From Cryptomeria japonica (Eukaryota; Streptophyta; Pinopsida; Cupressales; Cupressaceae): a DNA stretch of 64,000 nt. A program made the position numbers and the translations under genes. This document shows, piece by piece, positions 11,497 to 22,860 of this stretch (within the stretch, counting starts at the first letter, position 1; each line of letters begins with the position of its first letter). Location of the stretch: NCBI RefSeq assembly GCF_030272615.1, contig NC_081412.1, positions 20,807,932-20,871,931 of the forward strand. The letters are read 5' to 3'. The notes below the pieces were generated by a model. That model saw nothing but the letters and a program-made list of their open reading frames with translations. It did no database searches and had not been told where the DNA came from.

Positions 11497-12492
11497 TGCT
11501 GAACACCAGAAATACTAAGAGGGGGGGGATGAATCAATATTACCTTGAGTATATTAAAAAATTTAAACAACCATGGACACATAACATAATTTGTAGAATT
11601 GAAATGAACAATAAGCAAAGTATAATACACCACATAACACTATATTTTATACATGGAAAACCCAAGACAGCAAAAACCACAGAGAGGATAAGCTCTTAAA
11701 TAGATTATAGAATACAGGGGTGGCTCACTGTCAGGGGACTCACTGCCAAAAATATGATGGCTCACTATCGGAGGATGTCTCACTACTAGAGGATGGCTTG
11801 CAACAAATATTAAAAAAATTGAATTGTTAAGATTGCATCTATCATATGCATGAGATAGAGTTCCACTGAAGTACCAATTTCACATTCATTGTACATAATC
11901 ACTTTCACATTCACTATACATAATTACTTTCATATTCATTGTAGATTGCATCAAATGATAAAAAAGATCATTTTCCTATCCTTTGCAAAGAAATTGCATA
12001 TATACCAATCCGAGTCTTCTTCAAGTAGGCTCAACCAGAGGAAGGGTTAAAACAAAAACCCTTTACATGCTACTACTTAATTGATCTTACTATACTGGAG
12101 GATTCGACCAAATTAAAAAGGAACTTCCCCATGATCCATGGAACTAGTGAAAACACCAAAACTATCATACAGTCGATGATTCTAAAGAAGACCATATCAA
12201 AACCTTCACTCTACACTATGCTGGTAAGTAGCCTATGTCCTATTACCAGACCCATAAATGTGTCACAACAAAACATTATCATCTAAAATCTTAGATATAT
12301 ATGTATACCAAATTCAAAACATGTTCTCAAAATCTTACGGGAATATCTAGCAACGTGGAGCAATGTGGACCCAAAAGGATATATGTCAAACTCAAATGTA
12401 TGTCAGAGCTTGTCAGATTCATACCAAAGTATACTAGACTCATGTTGTCAAATCACAAAAACATCAATGACATCAATGATAATATTCTAACA
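11497..12492 (-). repeat. Element B 5' LTR (minus strand)
   Basis: Bounded by TGTTAGAATATT (minus-strand start at 12492) and ...GTTCAGCA at 11497, then the primer site. The stretch near 11650 (CATGGAAAACCC..CAAAAACCACAGAG) and the AATACTAAGAGGGGG start resemble the LTRs of element D. The outer edge is provisional because element C begins one base later. Confidence 0.55.
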
Positions 12493-12493
12493 A

Positions 12494-13117
12494 TGAGGTG
12501 ATAGAGCATGTCACAAGATTTGTGGTGCTTCAACGGTTCATCAATCAAACACCTAGTTCACAAGTTATGGCCTATGAAAGTTTGGTCTCCTGAAATAGGA
12601 AATATAAAAAATGCATCGGACACTTAAATGAGTTGTAAAAGGGAGGTACATGTGTTGATGTGTGTTTTGACACATCATAGGGAACCTAGGATTGGAGATA
12701 AGGTCAGTTCCACTTTATTGGGTGGTTTTAGCCCATGGTTTTGTAATACCGTTTGATGGTTTCATGTGTTGTAACTCCTATATATGAGGTGCGTGAGATG
12801 GAGGTTGGGTGGAAGAGTATTATAGATATTGAGTTACCTCTGAGTCTTTGGTTGGTGATACTCTTGTGATAAGCTTGTTCTACAATTATATTGTAATCTA
12901 TTATTGATTTCTAAATAATATATTGAGAGGCTTTTGGAGTGTGGGATATTTCCCTTGAAAGGGTTTTCCCCACTAAATCATTGTGTTGTGGTATGCATGT
13001 TATTTATGTTTATTTTTGTTACGTTTTTGTAACTAGTGTAACGATCTGTAAAAAAATTACATTAACTTCCTCTCAAGGTTATTATAGGAAGTTGTTTCAC
13101 TACTTAACTTCGTTACA
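12494..13117 (+). repeat. Element C 5' LTR
   Basis: Starts TGAGGTGATAGAGCA and ends CTTCGTTACA just before the primer site. A TATATAT motif lies at 12779-12785 and at the equivalent place (17902-17908) in the 3' LTR. Confidence 0.85.
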
Positions 13118-13131
13118 AGTGGTATCAGAGC
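13118..13131 (+). promoter_or_regulatory. Primer binding site of element C
   Basis: AGTGGTATCAGAGC follows the LTR end directly and matches the initiator Met tRNA 3' end complement. Confidence 0.85.
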
Positions 13132-13243
13132 CCGATCACCTTTGGTTTCAGTTGTTGTTTGTTGGGTTTTTTTTTAACTAATCCAGATTCGAGTGGGAGC
13201 TTGTGCAGAAGATACTTTTTAATCTTGTTGTAGTAATTTTCAA

Positions 13244-16200
13244 ATGAAAAGTTCATTAGGGAGAATAGAGGTGAAGAAATTTTTTGGAAATCATTTTGAG
13301 ATGTGGAAGCTAAATATGGAGGATAGTAATAGATCGAGATCTGTGTGATGTTGTTGGTGCAAATGTCTCAAGACCTTCAAATCCTACTATGACTACTCAA
13401 TTTAATGTTATGAACTAAAGCTAAGGGTCTAATAAAATTGTGCTTGGTAGACTTTTTTCTAAGAAATGTCCATGAAGAGACTTCTACAAAGAAGATATGG
13501 AATAAGCTTTGTGAGATGTATCAAGCCAAATCATTATTGAATCATATTTTCTCAAGGAAGAAATTGTATTCCTTAAGAATGGAAGAGGGTGGATGGATTA
13601 TAGACCAACTAGAAGCATTCAATATGTTGGTGGCTCAATTAGCATATGTTGGTGTTGAGATGGATGAGGAGGAAAAATGTTAAATATTGTTTTGTTCTTT
13701 ACCTAATTCATGGGATTCTTGTTTTCTTCTTTGCCTAATTCATGGGATTTTCTTGTTATGGCTATCGATAGTACTTTAATTATTTTGAAGTCTAAAGATG
13801 TGGTGGTTGCCTTTCTTGGTGAAGAGATGTAGATGAAGGTATCCATCAGTTTGAAGGAATCCCTAACTATTTTTGGAAGACCTAAGGAAAAGGCAAGAAG
13901 AATGAGAAGCATACTAAATCCAATTCTAGAGGGAGATCGAAATCTCCTGGAAATTGCAAAGTCATTTGTTGGAATTGCAGTCAATCTGAACACATCAGTA
14001 AGGACTGAAAAAAAAAAAAAGAAAAAAAAAAGGAGTTTGATTATGATTCGAAGTTCTAGAAGGAAGATGGTGATGCGTTCATCGCAAATTTAGCTACTCA
14101 TGCAGGTAATGATGCATGGTTAATTAACTCAGGTGCATCTTTTCATATGACTTCAAATATAGATTTGTTTTCTAAATATGAAGAATTTAATAGAGGTAAG
14201 GTGTACTTGGGTGATGATTCACATTTAGATATTGTTGGTCATGGTAAAGTTAGAATCATATTTTTTGATGGTAGAATTAAAAGGATTAGTGGTGTGTTGC
14301 ATATCCCAAGACTAAAACAATTTATTATCTATGAGCAAACTGGTAGATGCAAGCTTGCAAGTAGTCTGTTTTGATGCAATATGTAACATGGTTAAGGGTG
14401 TTATGCTGATTGATAAAGGTGTCAGATTTGGAACTTTGTATAAGCTAGAAGCATACACCAGGTTGAGTGTAATAGCACTTCTATAAAAATAAAATATGTG
14501 GATACTTCATTGGAAGATTTGAGGGTTTCCTTTAGTGGATGGACATGGCTTTTGGGTACCTAAGGGTGCTCTTTCTTTTGAAGCAAAGTTACATGTAGAG
14601 AAGACTATGTTATGGCACCAGGCTTGGGCACATTGGAGAAAAGGGTCTAAGGACCTTGAAAAATAAAACCTTGTTGAGGGTTTGAATGATTGTAATCTTG
14701 GCATTTATTTTTGTGAGCATTGAATTTATGGAAAACAAAACAACATTTAGTTTTAGTCCAGTTCTCATAAATCTTATGGCTTTTTAGATCTTATTCATTC
14801 TGATGTGTTTGGTCTTGTAGATGTTCCTTCCATTGGAAAATCCACATATTAAGTTTCACTTATTGATGATTTTAGTAGAAGGATGTGGGTATACTTTCTC
14901 AAGAGTAAATCTAAAGTTTTCAGTCACTTTAAATAATTTAAAGCAATGGTTGAATTGCAGACTAGAAAGAAAACTAAATGTTTGAGGACTGATAATGGTA
15001 GTGAATTTTTCTCTAATAATTTTGATAGATTATATAAAGATAGTGGCATTAATAGACAAAAGACAACTCTATATTCTCCACATCAGAATGGAGTTGCAGA
15101 AATAATGAATAGGGCACTGATGGAGAAGGCTAGGAGTATGTTGAGTGGTGTTGGTCTGGAACAATTTTTTTGGGTTGAAGTTGTTGTCACTTCTTGATAC
15201 CTAATTAAAAGGTCTCCTACGTCAGCTATGGTTGATAAAATGCCTATGGAGGCATGATCAGGTCACAAGTCTTCATTGAGATCTTATATTTTCTGGTTGT
15301 GAGGCATATGCACATGTTCCAAAGGAGAAGTGAACAAAGTTGGAGAAGAAGGATGTTAAATGTATCTTCATCGGATATAGTTATGGTGTGAAAGGATACA
15401 AGCTTTGGGACTCTATTGCACAAAAGGTAATACATAGTAGAAGTGTTATCTTTAGAGAAATTAAGTCTCCTTCTATTACATTGCAGCTAGAACAAACTAA
15501 ATAGGATGATGTGATTCAATTCCCTTCTATGCCTAAAAGAGTTGAATCGAGACCCCTAGATAGGAAATAAGTTGAGGAGAGGTCATCTAGCTCTAAATCT
15601 TTAGAAGAGGAGGAAGAACCTCCAACTCAGCTTGTTCAAAGGTCTACGATACATAGACAACCACCTAAAAGGTATTCACCTGATGATTGCAGATGTATTT
15701 TTTCTTTGAATATTAATGTGGATAAACCTAGATTTATAGAAGAGGCATTAGGTATGAATGATGTAGAATCGTGGAAGATTTATATGGAAGAAGAAATGAT
15801 AGCTTTGAAAAACAATGATACATGGGTTCTTGTACCATTGCCTAAAAGATAGAAACTTTTGGTTGTAAATGGGTTTTCAAGAAAAAAAATTGGTTCGAAT
15901 GGAGGTATTGAGAAGTATAAAGAAAGGTTGGTTGCAAAAGGCTACTCTTAGGTTGAGGGCGTTGATTATGGTGAGATATTTTCTCTTGTTGCAAAAATGC
16001 CACCCATTAGATTTTTTCTTTCTATTATTGTCTCTTATGATTTAGAGGTTGAGATAAAGGATGTGCAAACTATTTTCCTTCATGATGATTTGGAGTAGAA
16101 TATTTAAATGACACAACCAGAGCACTATGTGGTAAAAGGTAAAAGTAATTTAGTCTGTAAATTAAAGAAATCTTTGTATGGCCTCAAATAGAGTCCTAGG

Positions 16201-17284
16201 ATGTGGTACCAAAAATTTGATACATATGTATTGATTTTGGGATTTGAGCATTCTAATTTAGATCACTATGTTTATTATTTCCTATACATTGCAATATATG
16301 TTGATAATATGCTATTCATTGGTAAAGGGAAAGGTGTGATTTAAGAACTAAAGTCTCAACTCGTTGCTAAATTTGAAATGAAAGATCTTGGTGCAGAAAA
16401 ACACATTCTTGGGATGGAGATTAGAAGAGATAGAGTGAATAAAAATCTATGGCTAGGGCAAAGCAAGCATGTGAATTTAGTTTTACAGAGGTTCAACATG
16501 TAGGATTATAGACCATTGTATGTTCCTTTTACAGTTGGAACAAAATTATCTATTTTAGATTGTCCTACATCCCCATCAGAGATGGAAGACATGAGTTGAG
16601 TGCCTTACCAAAGTGTAGTTGGAAGTTTGATGTATGTTATGGTCTGTACTAGACCAAACATTTCCCAAGAAGTGGGAGTTATTTCCAAATTTATATCTAA
16701 TCCTGGTAGAGTTCATTGGGATGTAGTTAAAAGAATCTTCATATATTTGAAGGGTACCTGAGAGTATTCTTTGTGTTATCATGTTAATTTGGTAGGAGAC
16801 GTGATTTCCCTTGATATTCATTATTATGTGGATTCAAACTGGGCAGGTGATATTGATAGTAGAAGATCCACCAATGGTTATGTGTTTACTTTATTTGGTG
16901 GTGTAGTTAGTTGGATGAGTAAGTGATAGGTTGTGGTTGCTTTGTCCGCCACGAAAGAAAAGTATATGGCAGCTACTCATGCTTGTGAAGAAGCCATTTG
17001 TCTTAAAACACTATGTTCAAAGATTGGAATAAAACAACATGCAATGATAGTTTATTGTGACAATCAAAGTCTGATTTGCCTAGCTCAAAACTCAACATTT
17101 CATGCCCATACCAAGCACATTAATGTTCGGTATCATTTTGTCAGAGATGACCGAATATGGCAGGGTGAAGTGGGTTAAGGTATATACTTTGATGAATGTT
17201 GTAGATTTTTTAACTAAGGATGTGAGCACAAAGAAGTTCAGATGGTGTTTGGATTCTATGGGCCTCATGGCCCCTAGAAATTAA
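13244..17284 (+). pseudogene. Copia gag-pol polyprotein pseudogene of element C
   Basis: ATG at 13244 starts a gag remnant with a UBN2-type stretch (LCEMYQAKSL..KKLYSLRMEEGG, 13438-13683). A CCHC-like CWNCSQSEHISKD follows near 13965. The protease motif near 14120 reads NSGAS instead of the catalytic DSGAS. Integrase core fragments follow (LRTDNGSEF and SPHQNGVAE, 14946-15197), then RT from about 15700 (LVAKGYS, SLYGLK, AIYVDNMLFIG) and RNase H (ADIDS..RRSTNGYVF, AATHACEEA, YCDNQSLICLAQN) ending at 17284. The RT box reads YVDN instead of YVDD. Dozens of stops and frameshifts occur, many of the CAG-to-TAG kind. The domain order identifies copia; the element cannot be active. Confidence 0.85.
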
Positions 17285-17613
17285 TTTATTGTGTAGATAC
17301 TCCCTTTTCTCTTGCAAGGTGTTCGACAAGTAGGAAAATATTGGGAAAATGGTGTCTCAACCTTGCATTTACATATGGTTACTATTTATAGTAAGTTTTT
17401 GTTTATGCACGAATTGTCTCAAAATTTTCCCCAAAGATTTGTATTGGCTAGATAAGTATGCTAGTAAATTTTTCATTGTGAGATGATAACTAGGTTTGAA
17501 GATATTAAAGTTTTTATTTTTGAAAGTTGCAATGAAAGTTTTAAATTCCATTTTGAGAGCTTTTGATTCTCCTAATCATCCTAAAACTTTTTTTTAATCG
17601 GCATTGCAGGTTA

Positions 17614-18130
17614 TGAGGTGATAAAGCACATCACGATCTTTTTGATGCTTCAAATGGTTTGTCAATCGGACACCCAATTCACTAGTTATGGCCTCTGGAA
17701 GTTTGGTCTCCTGAAATAGGAAGTAAAAAAAATGCATCGAACACATAAATGAGCTATAAAAGGGGGGTATATGTGTTTATGTATATTTTGACACATCATA
17801 GGGAACCTAAGATTGGAAAGATAAGGTTGGTTCCACTTTATTGGGTGGTAATAGACCATGGTTTTGTAATATTGTTTGACGATTTCACGTATTGTATCTC
17901 CTATATATGAGGTGTGTGAGACGGAGGTTGGGTGTAAGAGTCTTATAGCTATTGAGTTACCTCTAAATCTTTGGTTGGTGATACTCTTGTGATAAGATTG
18001 CTTTGCAAGTATATTGTAAGTTGTTTATTTTTTATAAGATTTTGTAAGTTGTAACGATCTATAAAATCTTTACATTACCCTCCTCTCATGGTTAGTGTAG
18101 GAAGTTGTTTCGCTACTTAACTTCCTTACA
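17614..18130 (+). repeat. Element C 3' LTR
   Basis: Starts TGAGGTGATAAAGCAC and ends CTTCCTTACA. It is about 100 bp shorter than the 5' LTR, mainly through loss of a segment equivalent to about 12910-13020. Substantial divergence between the LTRs indicates an old insertion. Confidence 0.85.
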
Positions 18131-19592
18131 TATACATCTAGCAAAAGGCTACTTTCATAATATGATCTACACTTGAGGATTGTTCCTTTCATGCACCTCA
18201 TTTCTTTTCCATGAGTGAGGAGAAAGTGATCTCATGACAAGCTTATGATGAGAGTTGTTTGATATCAAAGGATGTGATTCATTTTCATATCCTTTCTCTT
18301 GAGTCCACACTTTAATTTTCTCTTTTGATTTTAATGTAGTTGTGCTTGCACTCCTCATTCATTTTTTATTATACTTTTGTAATCCTATGGGCCAACTTTG
18401 ACCTTTTATGGCTATTAATATAATTATCACTGTAATTCCTTTAAGATCACTTATTTTCACTTGATTGATTCATTTTCAAGATTTTATAAAAATGTTATCA
18501 ACTCCACCCAAATTTTAATGTTGTCCCCTAATTTTGACAATCCATGATAACTCCCTCAAATGTGTTTCATGAGCAACTAGAGGTTAATTACTATTGAGAT
18601 AAGATCAAATAATCAAATGCACATTCACAAAATGACTTCACAAAGACAACCAAATAAATGCAAACAAGTGATTTATTATCCAATAAACTAGACATGGTGA
18701 ATCTCAATAAAATTAATTATGTTCAAGCAAAATGTTGTAGTTTCATTTAAGCAAATCTATAACAATTTTATAAAATTATATTATATTTTAATTATTTTGA
18801 CTTAATTAATTTAATTAAAAACCATAATCATAAATTAAAATCTTAACATACAAATTCATGCATGCACTTTTTGATTTTATATTATAAGTACATTGGATGG
18901 GTCACTTTAGCCAGATTAATCATGTTCATAATAATGTGGACCCAAGAAAAATTAATTTATTATATAAAAAGAAAGTGTGTATATGCATGAAAAGGTAAAA
19001 AGTTGACAAAATACCACAAAGTTGTGATTAAGTCAAATAGGAGTTACAAGTAGTTATGTAGTTGTGAAAGGGTGAGTATGTAAAAGAAAATGTTTTTCAA
19101 TGTATAGGGGTTCTTTTTTTCTACAATAAATTTATATTTTATTTGTGTCTTGAGTTATATATGAGTGAAATATATAGTTTAAAAAATACAAATAAATTAT
19201 TTATATGTATTTTTATTGTTTAGCAAATTTTGTGTTGTTAGAATTTAATTGTGGACTTTGCATTGCATGTGTATAAGAAATGTTAATGAACATTCTAGTA
19301 ATTAATTTGAATATTTAGTTTCTATTTTTAATATCTATTTTTTTTGTAAGGAAGAAATAGATATTAAAAATGAAAACACATATGATATTCTTTTGTAAGG
19401 AACTCTAGATAGTTTTTTGCATCTATTCAATTTAAGCTTTTACCCGTCTTTTCTTTTTGAGTTTTTAATATATTGTTCAATTTTTTTAGTAAAATTACAC
19501 AAAAATATTTGGATATGATGTTGATTCCCATTGGGAAAGTCATATTGATCTCATAAATGCTTAACTATTTCTTTTTGAGATATGTTTGATCA
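18131..19592. repeat. Tandem AT-rich repeat, copy 1 (about 1.4 kb)
   Basis: This non-coding stretch is repeated from 19593 onwards, starting at the ATCTAGCAAAAGRCTAC block and running collinearly through CCACCCAAATTT, GACTTAATTAATTTAATTAAAAACC and CATGCATGCA landmarks. I see no coding potential and no LTR or TIR ends. Copy 1 lacks about 100 bp found in copy 2 near 38660-38760. It supplies the uninterrupted paralogue of the LINE insertion site (19289-19302). Confidence 0.75.
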
Positions 19593-20752
19593 CATATGCA
19601 TCTAGCAAAAGACTACTTTCATAATATGATCTACACTTGAGGATTGTTTCTTTCATTCACCTCATTTATTTTCTAGGAGTGAGGAGAAAGTGATCTCACT
19701 TGTTTCTTTCATTCACCTCATTTATTTTCTAGGAGTGAGGAGAAAGTGATCTCACGATAAGCTTATGATGAGAGTTGTTTGACATCAAAGGATATGGTCT
19801 ATTTTCATATCCTTTCTCTTTAGTCCACACTATTTTTTTTCTATTTTGATTTTGATGGAGTTTTGTATACACTCCACATTCATTTTTTTATTATACTTTT
19901 GCAATCCTATGGGCCAATTTTGACTTTTCATGACCATTAATATTATCATCATTGTAATTCTTTTAAGATCACTTATTTTCACTTGATTGATTCATTTTCA
20001 ATATTTTATAAATGTGTTATCAACTCCACCCAAATTTCAATGTTGTCCCATAAATTATGTTTCACGAACAACTAGAGGCTAATTACTATTGAAATAGGAT
20101 CAAATAATCAAAAGCATGTTCACAAAATGACTTCACAAAGACAAGCAAATGAATGCAAACAAGTAATCTTATCATGAATATATTAGATTTATTATTCAAT
20201 AGACTCGACATGATAGATCCCACTAAAATTAGTTTCATTCAAACAAAACTTTAATAATTTTATAAAATTATATTATATTTTAATTATTTTGACTTAATTA
20301 ATTTAATTAAAAACCATAATCATAAATTAAAATCTTAATATGCAAATTCATGCATGCAGTTTTTGATTTTATACTATAAGTGTACTGGATGGGTCACTTT
20401 AGTCAAATTAATCATGTCCATGGGGTAGCATCAAGAAAAATTAATTCTTTTTAAAGAATTGATTGGTGGTGTAGAGCTTAAATTCATTAATATATAAATA
20501 GAAAGTGTTTATATGCATGAAAAGGTAAAAAGTTGACAAAATACTACTTGTGAAATGTATAGGGATTCTTCTTCATGTTAAAGATTACAATAAAATTTTA
20601 TTTTATTTGTGATTCAAGTTATATATGAGTGAAACATATAGTTTAAAAAATATAAATAAATTATTTATATGTATTTTTATTTTTTTAACAAATTTTGGGT
20701 TGTTACAATTTAATTGTGGGCTTTACATTGCACGTGTATAAGAAATATTAAC
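19593..20752. repeat. Tandem AT-rich repeat, copy 2, left part
   Basis: Second copy of the repeat that starts at 18131. It is interrupted at 20753-20766 by the LINE insertion and resumes at 38462. It contains its own 56-bp tandem duplication (19644-19755). Confidence 0.75.
19644..19755. repeat. 56-bp perfect tandem duplication
   Basis: The segment TTGTTTCTTTCATTCACC...GTGATCTCAC occurs at 19644 and again at 19700, essentially identical, and only once in copy 1 of the large repeat. It is a recent local slippage or duplication. Confidence 0.85.
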
Positions 20753-20766
20753 AACTTTTTAATTAT
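20753..20766. other. Left target-site duplication of the LINE
   Basis: AACTTTTTAATTAT, matching 38448-38461 at 13 of 14 positions; the flanking host sequence rejoins correctly when compared with 19275-19330. Confidence 0.8.
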
Positions 20767-20771
20767 ATGGG

Positions 20772-21150
20772 GCGGCTAAGGGTAACCTGGGGCCGGCTGG
20801 GTGTGGGGGAGTGATTAGAGATGAGAATGGCATATGTCTTCTTGCGTTAGTGGCACTCCACATGGGTAGCCAAACCAACCACCTAGTGGAAGCCATGGGC
20901 GCCTATCAAATGTTGGAAATTGCAAGGCGTCTTAATTGTAGAATGGTATGGATTGAAGGTGATTCTAACAACATTATAAAATGTCTAAAAGGGTAGAGTA
21001 AAGCTTCATGGACTATTGAAAATATTAGTCCTCAATTGAGATAATTCAAACCTTTGAAAGATGTTTCATTTCTCATGCTTATAGGGAAATTAATACTGTG
21101 GCTGATTGTCTTGCTAATTTGGGGGTGAAATTCAAATCTAAATGCACTTG
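20772..21150 (+). pseudogene. LINE ORF2 RNase H remnant (copy 1)
   Basis: The translation from 20772 reads ATKGNLGPAGCGGVIRDENG, the plant LINE RNase H (RVT_3 type) start, and continues to WIEGDSNNIIKCLKG and a stop at 20994-20996. It then resumes after a frameshift with FERCFISHAYREINTVADCLANL. The catalytic Asp that normally opens the domain lies upstream of the truncation point; the Glu (LVEAM), the Asp in EGDSNN and the Asp in VADCLA are visible. The same protein is better preserved at 49380-49885. It is the C-terminal end of ORF2; the polymerase part was never copied into this insertion. Confidence 0.8.
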
Positions 21151-21286
21151 ATATGGGGAGGACACCCTAGTGGGAGATGTTAAAGCCCTTCTATCCTATG
21201 AACGAATACATGGTAAAATTGGCAATTTGCCCACTTTTTTAATGATGCAAGTCATTGATTATGTGATCATTATTGAGAATGGCAAT

Positions 21287-22582
21287 TGTTGGAATCAATG
21301 AACACTAAGAGGGGGGGTGAATCAATGTTTTGCTATTTACTAATTTATAAAAATGATTCTTTAACCCACCAGATGCAAAGAACAGAAACTATAATGCAGA
21401 CACACAAAGCAAATGTCCACACAACCATAACACCAGAATTTTTACGTGGAAACCCAGAAAGGGAAAAACCATAGTGGGATTGAGTACCCACAATATTATT
21501 ATACTATGTCAAGTAGTAAAACAATATTACAAAAGTGGAATGCACTTGCATTCAAGTACACTGCCTAGAGCTCACTACTTAATTACAAAACAGGGTTGCA
21601 ACCCTGGAGGACTCACTGTCCTACAAATGTGATATAGAAGAAAATACAATGTCTGAACTGGAGTATAGCATCTACAAATGCCAAGAATTAGTTTCAGTTA
21701 AGCTCACTACTCAATTACAAAACAAGGTTGCAACCCCAGAGGAATCATTGTCCTACAAATGTGATATAGAAGCAAATACAATGTTTGAACTGGAGTATAG
21801 CATCTACAAATGCCAGGAATCAGTTTTGGTTAGGCTCAAGAATGATCTGCTCTATCACTGCTCAAGAAAATTGCTCTGCTACATGTACTGGATCATGAAA
21901 ACTTGGGATATGCACGCAAAATTATGCTCAATCACTTTCAACACCATCTCACATCCATGCATCATCACCAAAATTATCATTCAAGTTGATTTTATATATA
22001 CACACCACCAAAATAGATCTCCATCTAGTCAACTTCTCAAATCAGAAAAATGTGAAACGTGTAGACTCATGTCAGCTCAATCCTCTACAAATCCTTATAC
22101 CAGACCTAAAATATATGATCACAAGCTTCCCATAAGTTGGTCCAATCACATCGAACTCATCAACATCCACCAGAATCACCTCAAGGAATTCAGATCATAC
22201 TCTACACCATCAAACGTAATGATAACTCTCTTCTTCCTTCACTACCAGATACCAGACCAAGAAACTTTCTCTAGAATCAACACCAGAGGCTATAATTGCA
22301 TGATAAGTTGTCTCATACACCCAATCAACTATTCCAATCATTGCAACCAAAACTGCATCACCAAAGATGAATTATACTTATCGGATTCATACACTATGAT
22401 CCACCAACTAGACTTATGCTCATGAATAACCATACTTAAGGCTCCCGGTAATCTCAATCTCGATATACCGGATAGGATTATTAGGATGATTTTCCATCAA
22501 TGACAACCCCTAAGGAATCACTATGCATCTAACATCATCAATCCTCACTGGAATATCACCGGAATAATGTCTCCTGCCAACA
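21287..22582 (-). repeat. Element D 3' LTR (left, minus strand)
   Basis: Plus-strand ends are TGTTGGAATCAATG and GCCAACA. It is collinear with 35264-36432 at visibly less than 90 percent identity in the parts compared by eye. It is about 130 bp longer because of an internal 132-bp tandem duplication (21571-21834). Confidence 0.85.
21571..21834. repeat. 132-bp tandem duplication inside the left LTR of element D
   Basis: CTCACTACTTAATTACAAAACAGG... at 21571 is repeated at 21703, through to AAATGCCAGGAATCAGTTTTGGTTAGG. The right LTR (35264-36432) has one copy only. The two units now differ at many sites, so the duplication is not recent. Confidence 0.8.
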
Positions 22583-22598
22583 ATCTCCCCCGTTGGCA
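22583..22598 (-). promoter_or_regulatory. Polypurine tract of element D
   Basis: On the minus strand CCAACGGGGGAGAT lies directly against the TGTTGGCAGGAG start of the 3' LTR. Confidence 0.75.
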
Positions 22599-22860
22599 TT
22601 GATGACAACATTGTAAAAAATGACAAGTGTCCAACACTCTAAAACTGCAATCAATTAAAAAATTTGAAAATCTATAAAATCAACTAGCTCCCCCTAAGAA
22701 TGTGCACCATTTTTCACTGTTCTCTCCCCCTTTGACATCAATGGAAAAGGTAGGGATCCGGCAAAACTTATGTACAAAATAATGTATGCAACAATTTACA
22801 GGTTTTTGAAAATATCCACATAAGTTACCTTCAAAGACTTCAAATACTCATTCCATCCTC

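Larger units (their letters stand above)
8277..12492 (-). mobile_element. Element B: truncated pol-less LTR element with several CCHC knuckles
   Basis: Read on the minus strand the order is LTR (12492-11497), an initiator-Met-like primer site (11496-11482), a coiled-coil and CCHC gag-like region (to 10390), then ORF-X (10026-8335). The element stops at the junction with element A at 8276, so its 3' LTR is absent or was lost. It shares both coding regions with element D and ORF-X with element G. No protease, integrase or reverse transcriptase is present. Numerous stops show it is dead. Confidence 0.7.
12494..18130 (+). mobile_element. Element C: degenerate Ty1/copia retrotransposon
   Basis: Two LTRs (12494-13117 and 17614-18130), each with TG...CA ends, flank a primer site for initiator Met tRNA and a gag-pol region in the copia order gag, protease, integrase, RT, RNase H. 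The 5-bp flanks differ (AACAA versus TATAC), so no target duplication supports a single simple insertion. The right flank continues into the tandem AT-rich repeat while the left flank is element B, which suggests rearrangement or deletion after insertion. Confidence 0.85.

Noticed and set aside
13118-13131. tRNA-like motif
   Set aside because: TGGTATCAGAGC here and in the other elements is a primer binding site next to an LTR, not a tRNA gene; no cloverleaf can be drawn.
12489-18135. Target duplication for element C
   Set aside because: The 5-mers AACAA and TATAC do not match, and the flanks belong to different sequences (element B and the AT-rich repeat).
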